64,000 bases of DNA from Pelistega suis (lineage in GTDB: Bacteria > Pseudomonadota > Gammaproteobacteria > Burkholderiales > Burkholderiaceae_B). The notes under the pieces were generated by a model, which saw nothing but the letters and a program-made list of their open reading frames with translations, was not told the origin of the DNA and ran no database searches. Positions 28,465 through 39,141 of this stretch are shown piece after piece. The DNA lies in NCBI RefSeq assembly GCF_013133795.1, contig NZ_JABGBN010000002.1, positions 1 through 64,000 on the forward strand, read 5' to 3'. The translations under genes were made by a program, and so were the position numbers. Numbering within the stretch: position 1 is the first letter of the stretch; every line of letters begins with the position of its first letter.

Positions 28465-31324
28465 ATTGACGAGCCTCACCATCACCGTGTAAGTTGCTAT
28501 CGCAGCGACCGCAAATATGTGGATGTTCTGGATTGCTACCTACATCGTCTGTGTAGTGCCAGCAACGGTCACATTTTTCATGGGTAGACACATGAATGAC
28601 AAATTGAGGCTCTGTCGTATCACCTTGGGCAAGCGTTACTTTTGATACCATAAAGGCAAAACGTAAATCATCGCCCAAGCTACTTAATACAGCATAATCA
28701 TGGGCATTGGCTGTGATATCCACTTCTGCCTGTAGGGAAGCACCAATGAGGCCTTCGCTACGTTTGTTTTCTAGCTCTTTGTTGAGCAATGCACGGATAG
28801 CGAGGATACGTTGCCATTTTGTGTTGAGCGCTTCTGCATCCGTGATGGCTGGTACGTTTTCATAAAGCTCTGTAAACACAGTAATTTGTTTGGCTAAGTC
28901 TGTGTTACGTAAGAAAGTCTGACGCATTTCACCCCAAGCTTCTTCAGCTGTAAATGACAGAATGGGTGCCATTAATTTCACCATGGTCATGGTGATGTAA
29001 TAGAGTGCTGTTTGAGCAGAACGACGCGCTAGACTGTCTTTCGCTGTCGTGTATAGACGGTCTTTGAGAATGTCTAAGTAGAATGCGCCTAAGTCTTCTG
29101 AACAGAAGATTTGTAGGCGTGATACTGCGGGATGGAATTCATATTTCTCATAGCTTGCTAAGACTTGTGCTTGCATTGCTTTTGTAAAGGTTAAAGCGTA
29201 TTGATCCACCTCAAGCATTTTTTCTGGTGAGACAAGATCCTTTGCTGCATCAAAGTCATTAAGGTTACCAAGCAAGAAGTAAAGCGTATTGCGAATACGA
29301 CGATAGCTTTCTACAACACGTTTTAAAATCTGATCAGAAATAGATAATTCACCCGAATAATCTGTCGATGCTGCCCATAGGCGGATGATTTCTGCGCCTA
29401 GGGTATCGGATACTTTTTGAGGAGCAATGACATTACCGAGCGATTTACTCATCTTACGGCCGTCGCCGTCTACGACGAAACCATGAGTGAGCAGACCTTT
29501 GTAAGGTGCACGACCAAATAGCATTGATGAGGTGAGTAATGAAGAATGGAACCAACCACGGTGTTGATCTGAACCCTCTAAGTAAAGGTCAGCAGGCCAT
29601 CCTAATGTCTCTGCATGAGAGCCTGCACAAGCATGGTCTTTACCACCTAATACAGTAAAGTGTGTTGTACCAGAGTCAAACCATACGTCTAAGGTATCAC
29701 GATTCTTCTCATATTGTGAAGCTTCATCTGCTGGTAAAAAATCACTTGGTTCAATTTTTTGCCAAGCTTCAATCCCTTCTTTTTCGACACGCTGAGCAAC
29801 GAGTTCTAGTAATTCAACGCTACGAGGATGTAATTCACCTGTTTCCTTATGAACAAAGAAAGCCATCGGTACACCCCATTGACGTTGACGTGATAATGTC
29901 CAGTCAGGACGATTAGCAATCATTGCGTGTAAGCGCGCACGACCCCAAGCAGGGAAGAAGTTAGTTTCCTCTACTGCAGCGAGTGCTTTTTCTCGTAAAG
30001 TGGCTGTGCCGTCATTAGGTTGTACATCCATACCAGCAAACCATTGGCTTGTTGCACGATAAATAACAGGTGTTTTATGACGCCAGCAATGCATATAGCT
30101 GTGTGGTAGGGTTTTGACTTGAAGTAAGGTACCTGCTGATTTTAATGTTTCAACAATCTTAGGATTAGCATCCCAAATGCTTTGACCACCGAAAAGCGGT
30201 AAAGTGCTTGCGTATTGACCATTACCCATTACTGGATTGATGATTTGATCATCGGGGATACCATTGTTTTTGCAAGAGATAAAGTCTTCTACACCGTATG
30301 CAGGGGCAGAGTGAACAATACCCGTACCCGTATCGACTGTGACATAGTCGGCTAGGAAAATAGGTGATAGACGTGCATAGCCCGCATCGACTTTAGCTAA
30401 TGGATGGTGGAAAGCGATTTTTTCTAAGGCTTGACCTTTAGTCGTCGCAATCACTTTACCTTCGAGTTTCCATTGTTCTAAGCACGCTTCATAGCGGTCT
30501 TTTGCTAATAAGAGGAGTTTACCCGTTGGTAGTGCTTCGTTTAACTCAACGAGTACGTACTCAAGCTCTGGGTGCGCATTAAGTGCTTGGTTAGATGGAA
30601 TTGTCCAAGGTGTCGTTGTCCAAATAACGACCGCACCGTCATCAATACTAGCTAAGCCAAATGCTTTAGCAAGTTTTTCTTTTTCGGCAAAAGGAAAAGC
30701 AACATCAATCGCAGGGTCTTTGCGGTCTTGGTATTCTACTTCAGCTTCTGCAAGAGCAGATTGGCAGTCAAAACACCAGTTAACTGGTTTGAGACCACGG
30801 AATATATAACCTTTTTCCAATAAACCCGCTAAGGCACGAATTTCATTGGCTTCGTTAGCGTAGTTCATGGTGAGGTAAGGGTTAGACCATTCACCTAATA
30901 CGCCTAAGCGTTTGAAGTCTTTGCGTTGGCGATCGAGTTGCTCGTGTGCATATGCACGTGCTTTTGCTTGAACTTCTTCGACTGGAAGATGTTTGCCGTA
31001 AAGTTTTTCAATTTGAATTTCAATCGGCATACCGTGACAGTCCCAACCCGGAACATAAGGCGCATCAAAACCGGCCATATTACGGCTTTTAATAATGATG
31101 TCTTTTAATACTTTATTGACGGCATGGCCGATATGAATATCACCGTTCGCGTATGGAGGGCCGTCATGCAGAATGAATTTTGGACGACCTTTGCTAGCAG
31201 CACGAATGGCCTCGTAAACTTTGTTTTCTTCCCATTGCGCAACCCATTCAGGTTCGCGCTTAGATAAGTTACCACGCATCGGGAAATTAGTTTCGGGTAA
31301 ATTTAAAGTATCTTTATAGTCCAT
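28457..31324 (-). CDS. ileS: Isoleucyl-tRNA synthetase
   Basis: A class I synthetase charging tRNA-Ile. From ATG 31324 it has 955 residues. [13 protein letters not shown] carries the HIGH motif near residue 60, the CP1 editing domain follows ([13 protein letters not shown]), [10 protein letters not shown] is KMSKS, and the C-terminal zinc finger is CDRCWHY with CGRCDSNL. It is the standard bacterial IleRS type rather than the mupirocin-resistant IleRS2 type. The start overlaps the ribF stop by 11 bases; ribF-ileS-lspA is the usual order. Confidence 0.97.
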   Translation of the reverse strand: MDYKDTLNLPETNFPMRGNLSKREPEWVAQWEENKVYEAIRAASKGRPKFILHDGPPYANGDIHIGHAVNKVLKDIIIKSRNMAGFDAPYVPGWDCHGMPIEIQIEKLYGKHLPVEEVQAKARAYAHEQLDRQRKDFKRLGVLGEWSNPYLTMNYANEANEIRALAGLLEKGYIFRGLKPVNWCFDCQSALAEAEVEYQDRKDPAIDVAFPFAEKEKLAKAFGLASIDDGAVVIWTTTPWTIPSNQALNAHPELEYVLVELNEALPTGKLLLLAKDRYEACLEQWKLEGKVIATTKGQALEKIAFHHPLAKVDAGYARLSPIFLADYVTVDTGTGIVHSAPAYGVEDFISCKNNGIPDDQIINPVMGNGQYASTLPLFGGQSIWDANPKIVETLKSAGTLLQVKTLPHSYMHCWRHKTPVIYRATSQWFAGMDVQPNDGTATLREKALAAVEETNFFPAWGRARLHAMIANRPDWTLSRQRQWGVPMAFFVHKETGELHPRSVELLELVAQRVEKEGIEAWQKIEPSDFLPADEASQYEKNRDTLDVWFDSGTTHFTVLGGKDHACAGSHAETLGWPADLYLEGSDQHRGWFHSSLLTSSMLFGRAPYKGLLTHGFVVDGDGRKMSKSLGNVIAPQKVSDTLGAEIIRLWAASTDYSGELSISDQILKRVVESYRRIRNTLYFLLGNLNDFDAAKDLVSPEKMLEVDQYALTFTKAMQAQVLASYEKYEFHPAVSRLQIFCSEDLGAFYLDILKDRLYTTAKDSLARRSAQTALYYITMTMVKLMAPILSFTAEEAWGEMRQTFLRNTDLAKQITVFTELYENVPAITDAEALNTKWQRILAIRALLNKELENKRSEGLIGASLQAEVDITANAHDYAVLSSLGDDLRFAFMVSKVTLAQGDTTEPQFVIHVSTHEKCDRCWHYTDDVGSNPEHPHICGRCDSNLHGDGEARQYA

Positions 31325-32270
31325 GAACGTCAAAATAATGTTGAGTGATGCGGATATCTTGTTGGATAGCCGCAGTCATTGCTTGTAAATTAGGGAATTT
31401 TTCTTCGTCTCGTACATATTGATGAAACGCAATAGAGACAATTTTACCGTATGCAGAGACAGAATGATTAAGAATATGTACTTCGAGTAATACTTCGCCA
31501 TTAGCCTCTATCGTGGGGCGTACGCCTAAGCTAGCGATAGCAGGTAAAGGTTTATCGTTTAAACCATGCACGGTTACGATGTAAACCCCTGAGCGTAGAG
31601 CACAGCGAGGCATGACAGGGATATTGAGCGTAGGAATGCCGATAGTGCGCCCAATTTTCTTGCCATGGATGACGTGACCACTGATAGTATAAGGTCTTCC
31701 TAAGAAAGCATTGACCTTTTCGATTTGCCCAAAAGCCAGAGCCTGACGCACTTCTGTGCTCGAATAGCGAATGTGGTGTTCATCGAGTACATCAACCATC
31801 GTATCGACTTCAAAACCAGAGTGTTGTGCTACTTTTTGTAATAACTCGATATTACCACTGCGTCGATGACCAAAACGGAAGTCTTCGCCAACATAGAGGT
31901 ATCGGACCTGTAGCTGCTCAAGTAAAATTTTTTGAATAAAGTCCTCGGGTGGCATTTGTGCCATTGCCTGATTAAAGGTTTGCAAATGCACGGCTTGAAT
32001 GCCAGAACAAGAAAGGGCTTGTACTTTGTCACGAAGACTAGAAATGCGAGTAGGCACTAATTCTGGGCGCTGCTCTCTGAGCGCAAAGAACTCTCGAGGA
32101 TGAGGAGTAAAGGTCAAGACGCTAGGGATTAACTGACGTGTTTGTGCCTGCTCAACAATATGGGCGAGCAAACGTTGATGTCCTTGGTGAACACCGTCAA
32201 AATTACCAATAGTTAGTGCCGTCGGCCCAACTGCTTTTTGATTACGATAGAGTTTAATAGAATTTTTCAC
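31314..32270 (-). CDS. ribF: Bifunctional riboflavin kinase / FAD synthetase
   Basis: Makes FMN and FAD from riboflavin. The N-terminal FMN adenylyltransferase domain shows [16 protein letters not shown] (nucleotidyltransferase HxGH-like motif), [12 protein letters not shown] and [14 protein letters not shown]. The C-terminal riboflavin kinase domain shows [19 protein letters not shown] (P-T-x-N motif) and SLGVRPTI. The 318 residues are normal. It begins the minus-strand operon and is divergent from purN, with 46 bases between the two start codons. Confidence 0.95.
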   Translation of the reverse strand: MKNSIKLYRNQKAVGPTALTIGNFDGVHQGHQRLLAHIVEQAQTRQLIPSVLTFTPHPREFFALREQRPELVPTRISSLRDKVQALSCSGIQAVHLQTFNQAMAQMPPEDFIQKILLEQLQVRYLYVGEDFRFGHRRSGNIELLQKVAQHSGFEVDTMVDVLDEHHIRYSSTEVRQALAFGQIEKVNAFLGRPYTISGHVIHGKKIGRTIGIPTLNIPVMPRCALRSGVYIVTVHGLNDKPLPAIASLGVRPTIEANGEVLLEVHILNHSVSAYGKIVSIAFHQYVRDEEKFPNLQAMTAAIQQDIRITQHYFDVHGL

Positions 32271-32316
32271 GCCTAACAGTTTACAATTTATCTAACAAAT
32301 TTGTAGGAGATTTTTC

Positions 32317-32985
32317 GTGTCTGAGCAAAAACAAATGCCAAAGCGTTTCGTTATTTTAATTTCTGGGCGTGGCTCGAATATGCAAGCTATTGTTAATATG
32401 GCAAAAAATCGAGAAGATATTGAAATTGCTGCGGTCATTTCTCATAAGCCGAATAGTGCGGGAACGGCTTGGGTAGCAGAGCAGGGAGTAGCAACGGCAG
32501 AATTATTACATAAAGATTATCCTGTGCGTGAGGAATATGATGCAGCTTTGCGTGATTTAGTGTTGAGCTATCAGCCTGATTATGTCATTTTAGCGGGTTT
32601 TATGCGTATTCTTACCCCAGTCTTTATTGAGCCTTTTGCGAATCGGTTGGTGAATATTCATCCGTCTTTATTGCCAAGCTTTACTGGACTAGATACGCAT
32701 GAACGTGCGTTGGCAGAGGGGGTTAAGGTGCATGGTTGTACCGTTCACTTTGTCACGCCTGTACTTGATGTTGGTCCTATTATTGCACAAGGTATGGTGC
32801 CTGTATTGGCGAGTGATGATGCGGATACGCTAGCGGCGAGGGTATTAAAGGTAGAACATCAGATTTATCCTGCTGTGGTAGATTACTTATCGCGTGATTT
32901 GCTATCTGTGAATGAACAGCAGTTAGTAGAGTACAAAGAAGACGTCAAGACGCTTTTTGTGAGTGATTGCTTATTAGCACGTTAA
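32317..32985 (+). CDS. purN: Phosphoribosylglycinamide formyltransferase
   Basis: GAR transformylase of de novo purine synthesis, using 10-formyltetrahydrofolate. Motifs: LISGRGSNMQAIV near the N-terminus, AGFMRILTPVF, the catalytic N-I-HPSLLPSFTGLDTHERAL with the Asn-His pair, and the Asp in DVGPIIAQ. An AGGAG lies 8 bases before the start. The last codons (CLLAR and the TAA) coincide with sequence shared with the dispersed repeats at 46.5 and 54.1-54.6 kb, so the C-terminal tail appears to have been supplied by a repeat; at 222 residues it is slightly longer than the E. coli protein. Confidence 0.95.
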   Translation: MSEQKQMPKRFVILISGRGSNMQAIVNMAKNREDIEIAAVISHKPNSAGTAWVAEQGVATAELLHKDYPVREEYDAALRDLVLSYQPDYVILAGFMRILTPVFIEPFANRLVNIHPSLLPSFTGLDTHERALAEGVKVHGCTVHFVTPVLDVGPIIAQGMVPVLASDDADTLAARVLKVEHQIYPAVVDYLSRDLLSVNEQQLVEYKEDVKTLFVSDCLLAR

Positions 32986-33002
32986 TGTTTACCCAAGCAC
33001 TT

Positions 33003-33099
33003 AAAGGTTTGCGGAGACGTTTCGATGCACAAAGCGAGTTAGGCGAGCGGCAGCGAGGCTCTGTTCGAGCGACTGCGCGGAACGTGTAGCGAATCTTTT
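33003..33099 (+). repeat. Structured palindromic repeat, type B, copy 1
   Basis: Outer stem AAAGGTTTGC at the 5' end pairs (with G-T wobble) with GCGAATCTTT at the 3' end. Internal loop GGAG faces GTA. The second stem ACGTTTC faces GAACGT (one base shorter here). The interior holds GGCGAGCGG and GTTCGAGCGACTG. It is oriented head-to-head with the neighbouring type A unit and begins 17 bases after the purN stop. Confidence 0.85.
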
Positions 33100-33131
33100 G
33101 TGGCAATACGCACATGGCAGTTTTAGCCTCG

Positions 33132-33241
33132 GTCGTCCTCACTGCAGAACCTTGTGTATTCGCTCGGACAGCAAAGTGCGTCGCTATCGCTCGCCGTTTG
33201 CAAACTCGCTCGGTACATCAAGTTCTCTCCGTAAGGACGAC
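33132..33241 (-). repeat. Structured palindromic repeat, type A, copy 1
   Basis: Read on the minus strand: outer stem GTCGTCCTTAC, loop GGAG, second stem AGAACTTG, then an interior with GAGCGAG, GTTTGCAAAC and CGAGCGATAGCGA, and the closing arms ending in GAGGACGAC. It is about 110 bp and separated from the type B unit by a conserved spacer containing GCCATG and TATTGCCACAAAA (here inverted). No gene is evident in 32986-33356 apart from these units. Confidence 0.88.
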
Positions 33242-33356
33242 CATTAACTAGCACTATCCCCCATCAATCTTTCCAGAGCATTGAATGGATAGTGTTATAA
33301 TACCGCCATTACAAAGATACAGAGGCGTTTTAGCCTTTCAATTAATTCCTATCATC

Positions 33357-34679
33357 ATGAATAATCATCGACAAAAACGCACCTCAAAACCAGCAGCCAA
33401 GCCAGCAACGCCTTTTGCTAAATTACCTATTGTGCAACAACGCTTGCAGCAAATTGCACAAGTGTTGGATAAGGTATTGAAATTTAACTTTCCAGCCGAT
33501 GCCGTCCTTTCTAAATGGTTTAAAGAAAATCGTCAATTAGGTGGTCGTGATCGTGGTGAAGTGGCTGAAGCAGTGTTTGATGTATTACGTCATTTACGCC
33601 GTTACCGTCATTATGCAGAGAGCGGTGTTGGTTCTGCACATATGCGTTTGGCGATTTTAGGTTTGGTAAACACTCATAACAAAGACGCTATTCTTGACGT
33701 CTTAGATGAGGGTCAAAAAGCATGGTTGGAGCGCGTTTTAAAGATTGAAAATAGTGCGATTAATGCACCAGTACGCTTTAGCTTGCCAGATTGGTTGTAT
33801 ACCGAGTTGTCTCAACAAAAAGAGGCTGAGACACTGATGGCGGCTTTAAATGAAAAAGCCCCTTTAGATTTACGAGTTAATCCACTTAAAGCTGAGCGTG
33901 ACGAGATTTTACCGATTTTACAAGCGGATGAACCTCGTTTTAATTTAGAGGCAACGCCATATTCACCGTGGGGTATTCGTGTTAATGGTAAGCCTTCGAT
34001 TAACCGTTGGTCATTATTTGAAAAAGGCGTTATAGAAGTCCAAGATGAGGGGAGCCAATTATTGTGTATGTTGGTCAGCCCTCGTCGTTCGGATATGGTG
34101 ATTGACTTCTGTGCCGGAGCTGGTGGTAAGACTTTATTACTCGGTGCCATGATGCGTTCACAAGGACGTTTATATGCTTTTGATGTGTCAGGTGCACGTT
34201 TGGCTAAAGCGAAACCTCGTATTGCGCGTAGTGGCTTATCGAATGTCACATGTATTCAAATTGAAAGTGAAAATGATGTGCGTGTTAAGCGTTTAGCTGG
34301 TAAAGCACACCGTGTCTTGGTAGATGCGCCATGTTCAGGAGTGGGTACTTTACGCCGTAATCCCGATTTGAAATGGCGACAAACACCAGAGGATTTGGTT
34401 GAGCTTACACAATTACAGGCGCGCATTCTTAAAAGTGCAGCACGCTGTGTGGCTTCTGGTGGTCGTTTGGTGTATTCAACGTGTAGCTTATTGCCACAAG
34501 AAAATGAAGCGCAAATTGAGGCATTTTTAAAAGAACATCCTGATTTTAAATTAGTGCCATTTGAACAAGCACTAGGCGACCGTAACCCTGGCTTAAGCGC
34601 TGAAGATGGTATGTTGCGCTTACGCCCCGATGTGCATGGAACAGATGGTTTCTTTGCGGCCGTGATGGAGCGTGTTTAA
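33357..34679 (+). CDS. RsmB/NOP family RNA cytosine methyltransferase
   Basis: A SAM-dependent 5-methylcytosine rRNA methyltransferase of the RsmB/NOP2 family. The 440-residue protein has an N-terminal helical domain (~1-150), then DFCAGAGGKTLLLGAMM (SAM site), DAPCSGVGTLRRNPD with the motif IV cysteine, and YSTCSLLPQENE with the catalytic motif VI cysteine. The N-terminal domain is shorter than the NusB-like domain of E. coli RsmB, so the exact target base is uncertain. The start at 33357 is preferred because the upstream extension to 33285 is non-conserved. Confidence 0.88.
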   Translation: MNNHRQKRTSKPAAKPATPFAKLPIVQQRLQQIAQVLDKVLKFNFPADAVLSKWFKENRQLGGRDRGEVAEAVFDVLRHLRRYRHYAESGVGSAHMRLAILGLVNTHNKDAILDVLDEGQKAWLERVLKIENSAINAPVRFSLPDWLYTELSQQKEAETLMAALNEKAPLDLRVNPLKAERDEILPILQADEPRFNLEATPYSPWGIRVNGKPSINRWSLFEKGVIEVQDEGSQLLCMLVSPRRSDMVIDFCAGAGGKTLLLGAMMRSQGRLYAFDVSGARLAKAKPRIARSGLSNVTCIQIESENDVRVKRLAGKAHRVLVDAPCSGVGTLRRNPDLKWRQTPEDLVELTQLQARILKSAARCVASGGRLVYSTCSLLPQENEAQIEAFLKEHPDFKLVPFEQALGDRNPGLSAEDGMLRLRPDVHGTDGFFAAVMERV

Positions 34680-34775
34680 TTAGAAAAGTGAAGTAGGATT
34701 CAAGGAGAGTAACTAGTTACTCATAATGAGTAGCTAGTTACAGGAAGATAGAGGATACTTTAACGTTTTTTGGAT

Positions 34776-35594
34776 TTATGCGTCAGAGTCGAAACCTAGA
34801 TAATCTTTAAATCCTAGAGTATAGAATGCAAGGATGATGGCTAACTCTTTTGATGATTGTTTGTTTTCTTTAGCAAGTGCAAAAATTTCATTAAAAACGG
34901 TATCTTTAGGTTGTGTTGAGCTAGGCATAGCGTTAACAGCTTTCTCAATCAAAGCCGGTAGTTGCATACAAAGTTGATAAAAAGCATCTTCTTGCTCTGT
35001 TACAAGTGAGTAGAATTGGTCAATGCTGACACGTCGAATCAGTTTATGTCCCACTCTTTTCTTGTCAACACTTGTTTCCCATTTAATATTTTGAGATTTT
35101 TGAGCGATAACCTCTACAAGAAAACAAGCACAATCATCATCTTCAAGAAGTTGATTTTGCATTTTGATAAAAGTCTTAGCAGAAGAGGCAGCATTCATCG
35201 TGTTGTGTTTATTTTTCATCTCCACATAAATCTTGCTAACTTTTGAGCCATCAGGTAATTGAATGCCTTTAGGGTTTTTGTAGATAACATCCCAACCACC
35301 ATCTTCTCCATTGTCAGGAACAGAGCAGTTTTTGATGTATTTAAAAATGCGCTGATGGAAATAACCAATATCGTTATTATTAGATTTATCTCTTTGACGA
35401 AAAATTTCGTGGGTAATGATATCTTCCCATGAAAAACGATAAACAGTTTTATCGAAAACTAGCTTAATTGGATCGACAGTATTTTTATTAAAGCGTTGAA
35501 GGTCGAAAGGTTGGAGCTTTTCACCATATTTTTCAATCGTAGCTTGAATATGGGCGATTAAATCTGCTTCTTTGATAAAGTTTAGTGTCCACAT
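34776..35594 (-). CDS. Type II restriction endonuclease, Eco47II family
   Basis: A 272-residue nuclease resembling the Eco47II/Sau96I group, whose members cut GGNCC. The likely PD-(D/E)xK core is GGWDVIYKNPKG followed by KIYVEMKNKHNTMNAASSAK, giving Asp, Glu and Lys in the right order. It overlaps the methyltransferase gene by 13 bases and is transcribed after it, so modification should precede restriction. The pair sits between rsmB-type and lysS genes. Specificity is inferred from family memory only. Confidence 0.8.
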   Translation of the reverse strand: MWTLNFIKEADLIAHIQATIEKYGEKLQPFDLQRFNKNTVDPIKLVFDKTVYRFSWEDIITHEIFRQRDKSNNNDIGYFHQRIFKYIKNCSVPDNGEDGGWDVIYKNPKGIQLPDGSKVSKIYVEMKNKHNTMNAASSAKTFIKMQNQLLEDDDCACFLVEVIAQKSQNIKWETSVDKKRVGHKLIRRVSIDQFYSLVTEQEDAFYQLCMQLPALIEKAVNAMPSSTQPKDTVFNEIFALAKENKQSSKELAIILAFYTLGFKDYLGFDSDA

Positions 35595-36706
35595 CTTATT
35601 TTTTCCAATGTTTCTTTTATTTTTAGTCCAATTTCATAAGCAAGATTGACCGGTACTGCATTACCAATTTGTTTATATTGTTGACCAATACTCCCAGCAA
35701 ATTGCCAATCATCAGGAAAACTTTGACATCTAGCATTCTCTCGCACAGTAAATGGGCGAGCTTCTAATGGATGGCAACGATCTGTTTGTTTTTGGCTGGG
35801 CGAGGTTAGGACAGTTAGAGAGGGTTCGTCAAGACTTAAACGTCTTAATATACCTGTTCGACCACCTTCCATATCCCAACAGGATTTCATATATTCTTTC
35901 GCAATATCTTCAGGAATATCACGCCAGTACCCGCCAGGGGGAACGAGTTTGAAGATATCTTGCTTATATTTTGAGTAAGGCGTACCCTCACTTTTCGGGC
36001 AATCTAGTAAAATGTCTCGCAAGACAGGCTTATATTTATGAGGTTCTGGAAATGAGAAACTAGCGTGATGAGCGAAATCTTGGCGAATTCCGATAATGAT
36101 TAAGCGTTCACGTTTTTGGGCTACACCATAGTGCCAAGCGTTTAGTACGGCAGTATGTGTGATATACCCTTCGCTTTCAAAAATATCAAGAATGGTTTTA
36201 TAGGTTTTTCCTTTGTCATGACTGAGTAAACCTTTAACATTTTCAAATAAAAACATTCTAGGTTGCAGTTTTCTTAAAAATAAAGCATAGTGGTAGAAGA
36301 GAGTACCTCTCGCATCTTCAAGACCTAACCGTTTGCCAGCATAGGAAAACGATTGACAAGGTGCTCCACCAGTTAATAAATCAAGTTCCCCTTTGTTGAT
36401 ACAAAAAAGTTGCTCAAGATTCTGTTCTGATATATGAGTGATATCAGCATTAATAACATTCCATGACGGACGATTGAGTTTTAGTGTTTGACTGGCATAC
36501 TTATCAATTTCGACTAAGCCAATAGTGTCAAACCCCGCTTTTTCAATACCCAAAGCTAAACCACCAGCACCTGCAAAAAGCTCTAATGTAGAGTAAGATG
36601 ACTTTTTGCAGTCTGTATTGTTTTTATGATTTGTTTGTTTATAAGAAAACAAATCTGGCTGTGCACTTTTCTCATTGAGAACGGTTTTGGGTAATATTTT
36701 GTCCAT
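35582..36706 (-). CDS. Type II DNA (cytosine-5) methyltransferase
   Basis: The protecting partner of the adjacent nuclease. The 374 residues contain all main C5-MTase motifs: I LELFAGAGGLALGIEKAGF, IV GGAPCQSFSYAGKR with the catalytic cysteine, VI FLFENVKGLLSHD, VIII AQKRERLIIIG and X QIGNAVPVNLAYEIG. The target-recognition region (~250-320) includes PGGYWRDIP and LTVLTSPSQKQTDRC. An N-terminal extension of about 40 residues precedes motif I. Recognition of GGNCC is inferred from the Eco47II-like neighbour. The pair is probably a mobile defence cassette, though no flanking repeats are visible. Confidence 0.92.
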   Translation of the reverse strand: MDKILPKTVLNEKSAQPDLFSYKQTNHKNNTDCKKSSYSTLELFAGAGGLALGIEKAGFDTIGLVEIDKYASQTLKLNRPSWNVINADITHISEQNLEQLFCINKGELDLLTGGAPCQSFSYAGKRLGLEDARGTLFYHYALFLRKLQPRMFLFENVKGLLSHDKGKTYKTILDIFESEGYITHTAVLNAWHYGVAQKRERLIIIGIRQDFAHHASFSFPEPHKYKPVLRDILLDCPKSEGTPYSKYKQDIFKLVPPGGYWRDIPEDIAKEYMKSCWDMEGGRTGILRRLSLDEPSLTVLTSPSQKQTDRCHPLEARPFTVRENARCQSFPDDWQFAGSIGQQYKQIGNAVPVNLAYEIGLKIKETLEKIRCGH

Positions 36707-36795
36707 AATTAATAGAAGATAGAACAGAAAATTTATTTTAACAGATTGTCTAAAATCAGAAAGTTCACTAGGATAAAGATGTCATAGTGGTAAAT

Positions 36796-36830
36796 AAAAA
36801 AACTCGATAATGTTTCCATTACCGAGTCTT
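36796..36830 (-). terminator. Terminator downstream of lysS
   Basis: On the minus strand ACTCGGTAATG pairs with CATTATCGAGT (one mismatch) around a GAAA loop, followed by a T run. It lies about 29 bases after the lysS stop. Confidence 0.85.
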
Positions 36831-36855
36831 TTACAAATACCGATTAAATCAGCTA

Positions 36856-38376
36856 TTAATCTTCTTTACGTAAATGTGGGAAGAGTAGGACATCACGAAT
36901 ACTTGCACTATCGGTAATCAACATAATTAAACGGTCAATACCGATACCACAACCACCCGCAGGAGGCATACCATATTCGAGTGCACGGATATAGTCAGCA
37001 TCGTAGTACATTGCCTCTTCGTCTCCAGCATCTTTGGCACGAACTTGAGCCATAAAGCGTTCTGCTTGGTCTTCTGGGTCATTTAACTCAGAGAAACCAT
37101 TGGCGATTTCACGACCTGTGATAAATAACTCAAAACGTTCCGTAATTGACTTATCCGCATCAGAAGCACGTGCTAATGGTGACACTTCGACAGGGTAATC
37201 GATGATGAACGTTGGGTTCCATAATTGACTTTCTGCGGTTTCTTCAAAGAAAGCCAGTTGTAGACCACCAAGACCAGCGTTTTTAATCGCAGGGTCATTC
37301 ATATCTGCACCGAGTTTTTTTAGTTCAGCACGTAAGAAATCTATATCTTGCAATTGTGCTTCGGTATATTGAGGTGCATATTTAAGTACCGCTTGAACCA
37401 TCGTTAAGCGCTCAAAAGGAGCCTCTAAGTCTAGATCACGACCTTGGTGAGTGATTTTTGCGGTGCCCAATGTTTTGCGTGTTGTCTCACGAATCACTTT
37501 CTCGGTGAAGTCCATCATCCAGCGGTAGTCTGTATAAGCCGCGTAGAATTCCATCATGGTAAATTCTGGGTTGTGACGTGGACTTACCCCTTCGTTACGG
37601 AAGTTACGGTTAATCTCAAAGACACGTTCAAAGCCACCGACCACTAGACGTTTTAGATAGAGTTCTGGTGCAATACGCAAGAACATATCCATGCCTAGTG
37701 CATTATGGTGGGTAATAAAGGGTTTTGCTGATGCGCCGCCAGGAATAGGGTGGAGCATTGGTGTTTCGACTTCTAAGAAACCCGCTTCTGTCATTAAACT
37801 GCGTAAGTGACTAATTGCTGCACTACGTTTTTTAAAGGTATTGCGCGTTTGCTCAGTCATAATCAAATCAACATAGCGTTGACGATAGCGAAGTTCTTGA
37901 TCCGCAATGCCATGGAATTTATCTGGTAGAGGGCGCAAAGATTTACTAATCAATTCGACGGATTGCGCATGAATAGATAGCTCACCCTTATTGGTTTTAA
38001 AGACACGACCTTTGACACCTAAAATATCACCGATATCCCACGTTTTAAACGCTTCGTAAACATCCTCACCGATATGGGCTTTGTCTAAATAAATCTGAAT
38101 GCGTCCAGTAGGGTCTTGTAATGTTGCAAAACTAGCCTTACCCATCACACGTTTAAGCATCATACGACCTGCGACACAAGCGGGATTTTCTTGTGGATCA
38201 AGTTCAGCTTTTTCTAAATGGTTGTACGCTTGATGTAGCGCATCAGCGGTATCCGTAGGACGGAAACTATTAGGGAAAGCGACACCTTTTTCTTCGCGAA
38301 TCTTATCGAGTTTTGCACGACGCTCAGCGATTAATCGGTTTTCATCGAGTTCTGGGGTTTGATTTTGTTCAGTCAT
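36856..38376 (-). CDS. lysS: Lysyl-tRNA synthetase, class II
   Basis: Charges tRNA-Lys. The 506 residues include an N-terminal OB anticodon-binding domain ([19 protein letters not shown]) and the class II core: motif 1 around [21 protein letters not shown], motif 2 [20 protein letters not shown] and motif 3 [15 protein letters not shown]. Length and motifs match the bacterial class II enzyme. It follows an SDR gene and prfB on the same strand; prfB next to lysS is a very common bacterial order. Confidence 0.97.
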   Translation of the reverse strand: MTEQNQTPELDENRLIAERRAKLDKIREEKGVAFPNSFRPTDTADALHQAYNHLEKAELDPQENPACVAGRMMLKRVMGKASFATLQDPTGRIQIYLDKAHIGEDVYEAFKTWDIGDILGVKGRVFKTNKGELSIHAQSVELISKSLRPLPDKFHGIADQELRYRQRYVDLIMTEQTRNTFKKRSAAISHLRSLMTEAGFLEVETPMLHPIPGGASAKPFITHHNALGMDMFLRIAPELYLKRLVVGGFERVFEINRNFRNEGVSPRHNPEFTMMEFYAAYTDYRWMMDFTEKVIRETTRKTLGTAKITHQGRDLDLEAPFERLTMVQAVLKYAPQYTEAQLQDIDFLRAELKKLGADMNDPAIKNAGLGGLQLAFFEETAESQLWNPTFIIDYPVEVSPLARASDADKSITERFELFITGREIANGFSELNDPEDQAERFMAQVRAKDAGDEEAMYYDADYIRALEYGMPPAGGCGIGIDRLIMLITDSASIRDVLLFPHLRKED

Positions 38377-38383
38377 AATACTT

Positions 38384-39139
38384 TTAAATTAAACGAATAT
38401 CTGAAAGGGTTTGTTGGCCAAAATCGGCACGTTGGCTATACGCCAGAATTTTCTGGGCAGTTTCTGTGGTCGAGCTTAGTGCTTGATTGGCATGTAAATC
38501 TTTAAAGCGTTGAAGGTTAGGGAAGTCTTTCTCATTGCTTGAGCGAATATTAGCCTGCATATCGGTGTCAATGACACCAGGAGCAAGCGATACAATCTGA
38601 GCAAAAGGGGCTTCTAGCTGAGCGACCTCGCTGTATCTATCAAGAGCGGCTTTACTAGCACAATAGACTCCCCAGCCGGGGTAAGCATTGCGGGCAGCAC
38701 CAGATGAAATATTAATAACTTGTACCTTAGCGTTGTTGTGCTGTTCGCATAGTGTCAGGAAATGACTTGTTAAGGTAATGACAGCAGCGATATTTAAGTT
38801 AAATGTTTGTGCAATTTGCGCAGAAAGACTACTCTCCAAACCATGGTACTGTGCCACAGGACCCAATGTACCGGCATTGTTAATGAGTAAATAGCGTTGT
38901 ACGGGTGTCTGTAGGATAGTATTTAGTTTTTTGCAAAGAGCCGTGACTTGTGCCATATCGCTTAAGTCAGCCGCATAATGGATATGCTGACAAGCTGAAT
39001 GGCTAGCGATATCACTCACGCTGTGAACATGACGTTGGCGTGCGACGGTAATAAGCGTATCACATTCTCGAGCCAGTTGCTCTGCTAAGGCAAGTCCCAG
39101 CCCCTTAGATGCACCAGTTACCATAGCGATTGTTTTCAT
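38384..39139 (-). CDS. SDR family NAD(P)-dependent oxidoreductase
   Basis: A short-chain dehydrogenase with Rossmann motif [16 protein letters not shown] (TGxxxGxG) at residues 7-22, NNAG near residue 90 and the active-site [11 protein letters not shown] (YxxxK) with the Ser in INISSGA ahead of it. The 251 residues are typical. The Arg and His-containing segment after the cofactor site ([11 protein letters not shown]) suggests NADP preference, as in sepiapterin reductase-like enzymes, but the substrate is unknown. It is inserted between prfB (2 bases) and lysS (7 bases), so it is co-transcribed with both. Confidence 0.9.
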   Translation of the reverse strand: MKTIAMVTGASKGLGLALAEQLARECDTLITVARQRHVHSVSDIASHSACQHIHYAADLSDMAQVTALCKKLNTILQTPVQRYLLINNAGTLGPVAQYHGLESSLSAQIAQTFNLNIAAVITLTSHFLTLCEQHNNAKVQVINISSGAARNAYPGWGVYCASKAALDRYSEVAQLEAPFAQIVSLAPGVIDTDMQANIRSSNEKDFPNLQRFKDLHANQALSSTTETAQKILAYSQRADFGQQTLSDIRLI

Positions 39140-39141
39140 CG

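Noticed and set aside
32945..33142. A 65-codon minus-strand frame after purN
   Set aside because: It covers the type B unit and part of purN; the same peptide pieces recur at the other arrays because of the repeats.
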